Positions 1-4,565 of a stretch of DNA of 6,352 nucleotides are shown here, in pieces. Positions within the stretch are counted from its first letter, which is position 1. Each line of letters starts with the position of its first letter. Made by a program: the position numbers and the translations under genes. The stretch comes from an uncultured Bacilli bacterium (GTDB taxonomy: Bacteria; Bacillota_I; Bacilli_A; ML615J-28; CAG-313): positions 1 to 6,352 of the forward strand of contig CAJGCS010000062.1 of NCBI GenBank assembly GCA_904501965.1, read 5' to 3'. Under the pieces are notes generated by a model that worked only from the letters and a program-made list of their open reading frames with translations, ran no database searches and was not told the DNA's origin.

Positions 1-51
1 GTAATCAGTGCATTTTTTGTATCAACTATATTGTATTTGGTGATGCTATGA
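1..51 (+). CDS. spoVAC: 3' end of SpoVAC, stage V sporulation protein AC (partial)
   Basis: Only the last 16 codons and the stop are in the window; the gene begins upstream. Frame 1 reads VISAFFVSTILYLVML and stops at TGA (49-51), which overlaps the spoVAD start as ATGA. The peptide is almost wholly hydrophobic, as expected for the last transmembrane helix of a small membrane protein. SpoVAC is the usual gene just before spoVAD in Bacillus and Clostridium. In the family it is an inner-membrane protein of the developing spore, reported to be a mechanosensitive channel that helps move dipicolinic acid. The identification rests on position, reading frame, hydrophobicity and translational overlap; the fragment is too short to carry a diagnostic motif. 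Confidence 0.72.
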   Translation, partial: VISAFFVSTILYLVML

Positions 52-1052
52 AAAAAATAGGAAAACAAAGTTATGAGTTTAATTCAGTTTATATAAAAGA
101 ATCTGCAACTTCTGCATCAAGACTAGAACAAAATGGACCAATTGGTTCATATATTGATAGATGTTATAAAGATAATTACTGTGATGAAGCAAGTTGGGAA
201 AAAGCAGAAATGGCTCTTTTAAAAAGTGCTATAAACACACTTTTAAAAAAAGTAGATCTAAAAGAAGAAGATATAGAACTTTTTGTTGGAGGAGACTTAA
301 ATAATCAAATTGTTATAAATAACTATTGTTTGAAAAGTTATCCTTTTCCTTTGCTTGGAATATATTCAGCTTGTTCAACTTTTACAGAAGGATTAATTAT
401 TGGAAGCAGCTTTGTCGATAATTCAAAAACAGATAATGTAATTGTTGCAACATCAAGTCATAACTCAACAAGTGAACGACAATTTAGAAATCCGACTGAA
501 TATGGAGGACAAAAAAATGTTACTACAACCTTTACCGCAACAGGTGCTGGATGTTGTTTACTTACAAATAATAAAACAAAAATAAAAGTAACAAAAGCAA
601 CAATAGGAAGAATTACTGACTCGAGCATGCTTGATTCCACAGATATGGGGCGTGTAATGGCACCAGCAGCTACCCATACATTAATGATGCATTTAAGTGA
701 TTTTAACTTAAAAGTAGACGATTATGATTTAATTGTTACAGGAGATTTATCAAAGTATGGAAAGATGATGTTTTTAGAAATATTAAAATCATATAATATA
801 AACATGCAAAACTACGAAGATAGTGGACTTATGTTATATGATATTAAAACTCAACCTGTATTTAGTGGGGGAAGTGGCCCAGCTTGTATTGCTTTAGTAA
901 GTATGGGGTATTTATATAAAGAAATGTTAAAAGGAAAGTATAAGAAAATTTTATTAATTGCAACTGGGGCATTATTAAATCCTATAATGACATTTCAAAA
1001 AGAAACAATTCCATCTATTGCACATGCGGTAGCGCTTGAAAGGGTTGATTAG
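48..1052 (+). CDS. spoVAD: SpoVAD, stage V sporulation protein AD (dipicolinate-binding, thiolase-like)
   Basis: The product is 334 residues, close to the roughly 338 of Bacillus subtilis SpoVAD. SpoVAD has a thiolase/ketoacyl-synthase-like fold, sits at the spore inner membrane with the SpoVA channel proteins, and binds dipicolinic acid for uptake during sporulation and release at germination. Visible family marks are GGDLNNQ (81-87), YSACST with the thiolase-position cysteine C109 (106-111), the FSGGSGPAC loop (272-280), ATGALLNP (305-312), and QKETIPSIAHAVALE at the C-terminus (317-331). There is no signal peptide or membrane helix, which fits a peripheral protein. The start at 48 overlaps the previous stop as ATGA and has only a modest GGTGA ribosome site (39-43), so translational coupling to spoVAC is likely. 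In relatives the operon is read by the forespore sigma factor SigG; that promoter would lie upstream of the window. Confidence 0.97.
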   Translation: MKKIGKQSYEFNSVYIKESATSASRLEQNGPIGSYIDRCYKDNYCDEASWEKAEMALLKSAINTLLKKVDLKEEDIELFVGGDLNNQIVINNYCLKSYPFPLLGIYSACSTFTEGLIIGSSFVDNSKTDNVIVATSSHNSTSERQFRNPTEYGGQKNVTTTFTATGAGCCLLTNNKTKIKVTKATIGRITDSSMLDSTDMGRVMAPAATHTLMMHLSDFNLKVDDYDLIVTGDLSKYGKMMFLEILKSYNINMQNYEDSGLMLYDIKTQPVFSGGSGPACIALVSMGYLYKEMLKGKYKKILLIATGALLNPIMTFQKETIPSIAHAVALERVD

Positions 1053-1054
1053 AT

Positions 1055-1414
1055 ATGAATATACTTGATTTTATTTTTGCCTTTTTAGTAGGTGGAGCAA
1101 TATGCATGGTTGCTGAGCTTATTATGGATAAATTTAAACTTATGCCAATACATATGACTGTAATTTTTGTAGTACTTGGCGCATGCCTAGAAGCATTTAA
1201 TTTATACGATATATTAGTTGATTTTGCTGGTGCAGGTGCAATGCTACCAATCTCATCTTTCGGACATTCTTTAACAGATGCTGCCCTTAAAAGAGCAACA
1301 GAAGTAGGTTATATTGGTATATTTGAAGGAATGTTTTCTTCAACATCTGTTGGAATAGTTGTTGCAATTTTGAGTGCTTTTTTAATGTCATTAATATTTA
1401 AACCTAGAGGATAA
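1055..1414 (+). CDS. spoVAE: SpoVAE (SpoVAEb type), stage V sporulation membrane protein
   Basis: The product is 119 residues, the normal length for SpoVAE/SpoVAEb. It is an integral membrane protein of the SpoVA complex, which moves calcium-dipicolinate across the spore inner membrane. Family marks are the N-terminal FLVGGAIC helix (10-17), the KLMPIHMTVIFVVLGACLE helix (28-46), the glycine/alanine-rich FAGAGAMLPISSFGHSL segment (57-73), YIGIFEGMF (86-94), and the closing LIFKPRG (113-119). Three to four hydrophobic stretches are apparent. It starts two bases after the spoVAD stop. An AAAGGG element (1039-1044) lies about 10 bases upstream, a weak ribosome site consistent with coupled translation. 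A terminator follows at once, so the operon ends here, as in the three-gene C-D-E arrangement of clostridia rather than the longer Bacillus operon. Confidence 0.95.
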   Translation: MNILDFIFAFLVGGAICMVAELIMDKFKLMPIHMTVIFVVLGACLEAFNLYDILVDFAGAGAMLPISSFGHSLTDAALKRATEVGYIGIFEGMFSSTSVGIVVAILSAFLMSLIFKPRG

Positions 1415-1437
1415 AGCCATCAATATGATGGCTTTTT
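1413..1437 (+). terminator. Rho-independent terminator of the spoVA operon
   Basis: There is a perfect 10-bp stem, AAAGCCATCA (1413-1422) with TGATGGCTTT (1426-1435), and a three-base loop (ATA). The 3' arm runs into a T tract (1433-1437). The stem starts on the last two bases of the spoVAE stop codon, so the operon has essentially no 3' untranslated region. Confidence 0.9.
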
Positions 1438-1447
1438 AATATATAAC

Positions 1448-1476
1448 TTGAAAAAAACTTGTATTTTTGGTAAAAT
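1448..1476 (+). promoter_or_regulatory. SigA-type promoter for the RNase J / lipoprotein / peroxiredoxin operon
   Basis: The -35 is TTGAAA (1448-1453) and the -10 is TAAAAT (1471-1476), with an ideal 17-base spacer. TG at 1468-1469 plus one base before the -10 gives an extended -10. Each hexamer differs from consensus at only one or two positions. The predicted start site is near 1483, leaving a leader of only about 14 bases that begins at the ribosome binding site itself. It lies just after the spoVA terminator, so this unit is transcribed independently of the sporulation operon. Confidence 0.78.
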
Positions 1477-1482
1477 ACTTAT

Positions 1483-1487
1483 GGAGG
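1483..1487 (+). promoter_or_regulatory. Ribosome binding site fixing the RNase J start at 1497
   Basis: GGAGG sits nine bases before ATG 1497. It decides the start: the frame stays open up to a TTG at 1467, but that codon overlaps the promoter spacer and -10 and lies upstream of both the predicted transcript start and this site. Confidence 0.85.
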
Positions 1488-1496
1488 CGTATTTTT

Positions 1497-3182
1497 ATGG
1501 CAAATATCAAAATAATGGCTTTGGGTGGCTTAGGCGAACAAGGCAAAAATATGTACGTAGTAGAAATAAATGATAATATCTTTGTGCTTGATGCAGGAAT
1601 TAAATATCCAGAAATTGATATGTTTGGAGTAGATGCTGTTGTACCTGATATTTCATATTTAATTGAAAATAAAAAAAGAATTCAAGGTGTGTTTTTATCT
1701 CATGGACATGAAGATAATATAGGCGCAATCCCATATTTACTTGAACGTATTCCTGTACGAGTATATGGAACACATTATACTTTAAGTTTAGTTGAAGATA
1801 GCTTAAAGATGAATAAAATGGATATAAAGAAATATAAACTTTATAGAATCAATGATAAAAAAGTATTAACTTTTGATGATGTAACAGTCTCTTTCTTTAA
1901 TACAACCCATAGTGTACCTGAATCTGTGGGTATCGCATTACAAACAGATGATGGAACTATTGTTTATGCGACTGACTTTAACTTTAACCCAGAAACTGAA
2001 AGTTACTATAAAGTTTCTTATGAAAAAATCACTGATATTGGAAAAGAAAAAGTACTAGCTGTACTTTCTGAAAGTGTTGGAACATCTTCACTAGGTAGAC
2101 CAAGTGACTTTTCAAACTTTGAATATAAACTAAATAATATTTTAAACAGTACAGAAAAGCGTGTTATTATTGCTGCTTATTCTGAAGATTTGCTAAGAGT
2201 TCAAAAAGCAATCAATATTGCTCTTCAAAAAGAAAAAAAGATTGCATTTATCGGCAAAGGTTCTGAAAGACTTGTAAACTTTGCAAGAAATACAAACTAC
2301 ATTAACATTGATGAAGAATCTCTTGTAAATTTAAAATATATTGATGAACACAATACAAATAATATAAAAGACTTAGTTGTATTTGTTACTGGTGTTCGAA
2401 ATGAACCATATGCTGCATTAAATCGTATGGTAAAACATGAAGACCGTCTAATTCACATTGAAAAAGGTGATTCAATTGTAATTGTTTGTCCACCAAAATC
2501 AGGTAGTGAATTATATGTTACAAACGTTATTAATGAACTATATCGAAGCGATGCAAGTATTACTATATTTGATAAAAACGATATCTTCGGAACTCATGCA
2601 ACTAATGCGGATTTAAAAACACTTTACTCAATGTTAAAACCAAAATTTGCAATGCCTATTAAAGGCGAATATCGTCATATGTATGATCACTCTCAAGTAC
2701 TTCTTAAAATGGGTTATAATAAAGAAAATATCCTTACTCTTGAAAATGGTGAAATGATTGAGATTGTTAATGGTGAAATAGTAAATATTGAGAAGAAATC
2801 TTTATCAGATATTTTTGTAAATGGTTCTTTAGTTGGTGGTGTTAATGAAAAAGTAATAAAAGACAGAGAAACTTTATCTGAACAAGGTATTGTAATTGTT
2901 AATGTTGCATATGATGTTCGCACTAGAAAGCTAATAAATGATCCTTCAATTATCACAAAAGGTTTTACTTACAAATTAAGCGATGAACAACTTGATGAAA
3001 TTGTTTCTAATATTACAGTAAAAATTGTAAATAACACTTTACTCAAGAAAAGTTTTCATGTAGAACAATTAAAAGAAGTTTTACAAACTGAAATCAGTAA
3101 TCAACTATTTAGATATACAAAACATAGACCAATTATCATGATTTCAATAACTGAGGTAAATAAACCTAAAACAAAGGAATAA
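1497..3182 (+). CDS. rnjB: RNase J-family ribonuclease, J2-like with altered zinc sites
   Basis: The product is 561 residues from ATG 1497, normal for RNase J (about 555). RNase J proteins are cytoplasmic metallo-beta-lactamase/beta-CASP nucleases with endo- and 5'-exonuclease activity in mRNA decay and rRNA maturation; Bacillus has an active J1 and a weakly active partner, J2. Seen here: the N-terminal IKIMALGGLGEQGKNMYVVE (4-23), LDAGIKYPE (31-39), motif 2 SHGHEDN (68-74), TTHSVPES (136-143), ATDFNF (158-163), GTHA (365-368), KPKFAMPIKGEYR (381-393), and the C-terminal KGF...HRPIIM region (488-548). Two zinc-ligand positions are changed: the last His of HxHxDH is N74, and the His of PVHGEYR is K389. 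Degenerate sites, IGA after motif 2 and TTHS rather than TNHS all resemble J2 as I recall it. The family is certain; the J2 assignment is inference. It is the first gene of a three-gene operon. Confidence 0.92.
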   Translation: MANIKIMALGGLGEQGKNMYVVEINDNIFVLDAGIKYPEIDMFGVDAVVPDISYLIENKKRIQGVFLSHGHEDNIGAIPYLLERIPVRVYGTHYTLSLVEDSLKMNKMDIKKYKLYRINDKKVLTFDDVTVSFFNTTHSVPESVGIALQTDDGTIVYATDFNFNPETESYYKVSYEKITDIGKEKVLAVLSESVGTSSLGRPSDFSNFEYKLNNILNSTEKRVIIAAYSEDLLRVQKAINIALQKEKKIAFIGKGSERLVNFARNTNYINIDEESLVNLKYIDEHNTNNIKDLVVFVTGVRNEPYAALNRMVKHEDRLIHIEKGDSIVIVCPPKSGSELYVTNVINELYRSDASITIFDKNDIFGTHATNADLKTLYSMLKPKFAMPIKGEYRHMYDHSQVLLKMGYNKENILTLENGEMIEIVNGEIVNIEKKSLSDIFVNGSLVGGVNEKVIKDRETLSEQGIVIVNVAYDVRTRKLINDPSIITKGFTYKLSDEQLDEIVSNITVKIVNNTLLKKSFHVEQLKEVLQTEISNQLFRYTKHRPIIMISITEVNKPKTKE

Positions 3183-3184
3183 TT

Positions 3185-4009
3185 ATGAAGAAAGTATCAA
3201 TAATTTTATTATTACTAATAACAATGACACTTACAAGTTGTAAGGAGCATACTCATAAATTTGAAGATGAAGTTTGTTATTGTGGAGAATATGAAGAAAT
3301 TTACTATACAATAAACTATGATACAAGTACATCAAAAAACGATTTTATTGACTGCAGACCTTCTTGGTATGAAGAAAATGGAGAATATTATATTATTAAT
3401 GGAACAAAAACTGTTTATATTCATTTTGAATATAGTGGAGAGGAAGATGTTCCTGAAGTTAGATATTTATTTTCTTTCGAAGCAAGTGGTTTGGATATGC
3501 CTGATGGTGGTGACATAATTATTATAGATCCATCATCAGATGGATCTGGTTCTGATGAAGAAAACATGGATCCATCGTATAGCACTGAGATTCCCGGTAA
3601 TGTTATTATCATAGATGGGAATATTGATAATGAAGAACTTCGTAAAGAATTTGAAGAACTTTATAAAGTATCATATGATTCACAAAGTTATTCTTTAACA
3701 ATAAATGAAAATTGTTTGCTTGATCATGTTAAGGGTGATGAATTAATTGATTATCTTAATGATTTAGGAGAAGAACAAATTCTTGAACCTTACTGTTATC
3801 CATTTGATGGTAACTATTACTTTGAAATAAAAATAGAATGTCATTACGATTATCCAAAAGATTTTTTTGAAAATGTGAAGTTTTTTAAACCATATTACGA
3901 TGATTCTTTTAGCCTTTTAGATAAATTGTTTGGAAAAACTATTACAGGTAAATACGTATCTTTTGTGTCTTCTTTAAGAGTAGACTTAGAAACATATCAA
4001 CTAGATTAG
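3185..4009 (+). CDS. Acidic lipoprotein of unknown function with HxH / CxCG motif
   Basis: The product is 274 residues. The N-terminus (MKK, hydrophobic residues 4-15, lipobox LTSC at 16-19) is a clear lipoprotein signal with lipidation at C19, so the mature protein is anchored outside the membrane. Next come H22-x-H24 and C31-x-C33-G, a short form of the motif repeated in the large lipoprotein downstream. The rest is acidic and Tyr-rich. Two similar segments, DIIIIDPSSDGSGSD (110-124) and NVIIIDGNID (139-148), flank a low-complexity Asp/Ser/Glu stretch that is probably a flexible linker. More cysteines lie at 57, 177, 204 and 219. I do not recognise the family and assign no function. The start is two bases after the RNase J stop, with AAAGGA (3173-3178) as the ribosome site, so the two genes are co-transcribed. 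The next gene's ribosome site overlaps this gene's stop. Confidence 0.85.
   Translation: MKKVSIILLLLITMTLTSCKEHTHKFEDEVCYCGEYEEIYYTINYDTSTSKNDFIDCRPSWYEENGEYYIINGTKTVYIHFEYSGEEDVPEVRYLFSFEASGLDMPDGGDIIIIDPSSDGSGSDEENMDPSYSTEIPGNVIIIDGNIDNEELRKEFEELYKVSYDSQSYSLTINENCLLDHVKGDELIDYLNDLGEEQILEPYCYPFDGNYYFEIKIECHYDYPKDFFENVKFFKPYYDDSFSLLDKLFGKTITGKYVSFVSSLRVDLETYQLD
3526..3547 (+). repeat. Short perfect inverted repeat inside the lipoprotein gene
   Basis: AGATCCATC (3526-3534) pairs with GATGGATCT (3539-3547) around a four-base loop. GATCCATC recurs at 3569-3576 inside a palindromic ATGGATCCAT (3566-3575), so alternative pairings are possible. There is no T tract, so this is not a terminator. It encodes the Asp/Ser linker and may only reflect repetitive Asp-Pro-Ser codons. 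Confidence 0.5.
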
Positions 4010-4017
4010 AGGTAGTT

Positions 4018-4470
4018 ATGCTAAATATAGGAACAAAAGCACCAAATTTTACTCTTCTTGATAAAAATAATAAAAGTATTTCTTTAAGTGACTTTTTAGG
4101 AAAAAAGGTAATTTTATACTTTTATCCAAAGGATAATACACCTGGATGCACTAAACAAGCGCTTAGTTATAAAGAAATGTATGAAGAGTTTGTTAATAAA
4201 AATACTGTCGTAATTGGAATTTCTAAAGATTCTGTTTCATCGCATATTAAGTTTAGCGAAAAGTATGATTTACCGTTTATTCTTTTATCTGATCAAAACT
4301 TAGATGTTTTAAAAATGTATGAGGTTTGGGGTGAAAAGAAATTATACGGCAAACCATATATGGGCGTTATTAGATCAACTTATTTAATTAATGAAGAAGG
4401 AATAATTGAATATTTTGATTCACCAGTTAAACCTGATACTGATGCAAAAAATATGTATTGTAAAATATAA
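4018..4470 (+). CDS. bcp: Bcp-type thiol peroxiredoxin (AhpC/TSA family)
   Basis: The product is 150 residues, near the roughly 155 typical of Bcp/PrxQ. These cytoplasmic enzymes reduce hydrogen peroxide and organic hydroperoxides, usually with thioredoxin as reductant. Family marks are G-x-x-AP-x-F near the start (5-11), LSDFLGKKVILYFYPKDNTPGCT (23-45) containing the PxxxTxxC catalytic motif (P37, T41, peroxidatic C44), VVIGISKDS (64-72), LPFILLSD (85-92), the conserved Arg of GVIRSTYLI (R119), and VKPDTDAK (137-144). The usual resolving cysteine five residues after C44 is absent (L49). The only other cysteine is C148, three residues from the C-terminus. The C-terminal helix looks slightly shortened. 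AGAGG (4008-4012) lies five bases before ATG and overlaps the stop of the lipoprotein gene, so it is the last gene of the RNase J operon. No peroxide-responsive operator is evident. Confidence 0.95.
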   Translation: MLNIGTKAPNFTLLDKNNKSISLSDFLGKKVILYFYPKDNTPGCTKQALSYKEMYEEFVNKNTVVIGISKDSVSSHIKFSEKYDLPFILLSDQNLDVLKMYEVWGEKKLYGKPYMGVIRSTYLINEEGIIEYFDSPVKPDTDAKNMYCKI

Positions 4471-4497
4471 GACCATATTTGGTCTTATATTTTTTTT
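4462..4497 (+). terminator. Rho-independent terminator after bcp
   Basis: There is a perfect 14-bp stem, AAAATATAAGACCA (4462-4475) with TGGTCTTATATTTT (4480-4493), a four-base loop (TATT) and a T run to 4497. The 5' arm begins inside the last codons of bcp and contains its TAA stop (4468-4470). It ends the RNase J / lipoprotein / peroxiredoxin operon. Confidence 0.93.
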
Positions 4498-4505
4498 AAA
4501 AAAGA

Positions 4506-4519
4506 ATAAAACGCTTTCA
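4506..4519 (+). promoter_or_regulatory. Possible cre (CcpA) operator before the large lipoprotein gene
   Basis: ATAAAACGCTTTCA agrees with the catabolite-responsive-element consensus TGWAANCGNTNWCA at 10 of its 12 fixed positions, including the central CG and the whole right half. The two mismatches are the leading T and G. It covers the expected -35 region of the promoter at 4538-4543, the right place for repression by CcpA. In AT-rich DNA a partial match can occur by chance, so this is a candidate only. Confidence 0.4.
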
Positions 4520-4543
4520 TTATTTTTGATAATATAGTATAAT
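4515..4543 (+). promoter_or_regulatory. Promoter for the large repeat lipoprotein gene
   Basis: A perfect TATAAT -10 (4538-4543) lies 23 bases before the ATG. The -35 is poor: TTTCAT (4515-4520) is the element at 17-base spacing. A weak -35 may mean help from an activator or simply low-level expression. It is the only promoter-like sequence between the bcp terminator and the next gene. Confidence 0.62.
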
Positions 4544-4552
4544 ATAAAAGCT

Positions 4553-4558
4553 AGGAGG
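4553..4558 (+). promoter_or_regulatory. Strong ribosome binding site for the large lipoprotein gene
   Basis: AGGAGG is a full match to the anti-Shine-Dalgarno core, seven bases before ATG 4566. It is the best ribosome site in the window and fixes the start. Confidence 0.88.
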
Positions 4559-4565
4559 ATTTTAC

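Noticed and set aside
1..60. TGA read as tryptophan (Mollicute code)
   Set aside because: TGA at 49-51 ends a membrane protein exactly at the classic ATGA overlap, all clear Trp codons are TGG, and no gene here contains an in-frame TGA.
458..640. Open frame on the minus strand inside spoVAD
   Set aside because: It is antisense to a clearly coding frame with strong family motifs, and its translation resembles nothing I recognise.
1467..1496. Ten-residue N-terminal extension of the RNase J gene from a TTG codon
   Set aside because: The TTG lies in the promoter spacer, upstream of the predicted transcript start, with no ribosome site. The family's conserved N-terminus begins just after ATG 1497, which has GGAGG nine bases upstream.
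1415..1496. Riboswitch or other leader RNA between spoVAE and the RNase J gene
   Set aside because: The gap is filled by a terminator and a promoter whose predicted start leaves only about 14 bases of leader.
2714..2956. Open frame on the minus strand inside the RNase J gene
   Set aside because: It is the antisense shadow of a conserved C-terminal domain, with composition typical of reverse-read AT-rich coding DNA.
3318..3612. Overlapping open frames on both strands inside the 274-residue lipoprotein gene
   Set aside because: The lipoprotein frame has a signal peptide, lipobox and ribosome site; the alternatives have none and are short.
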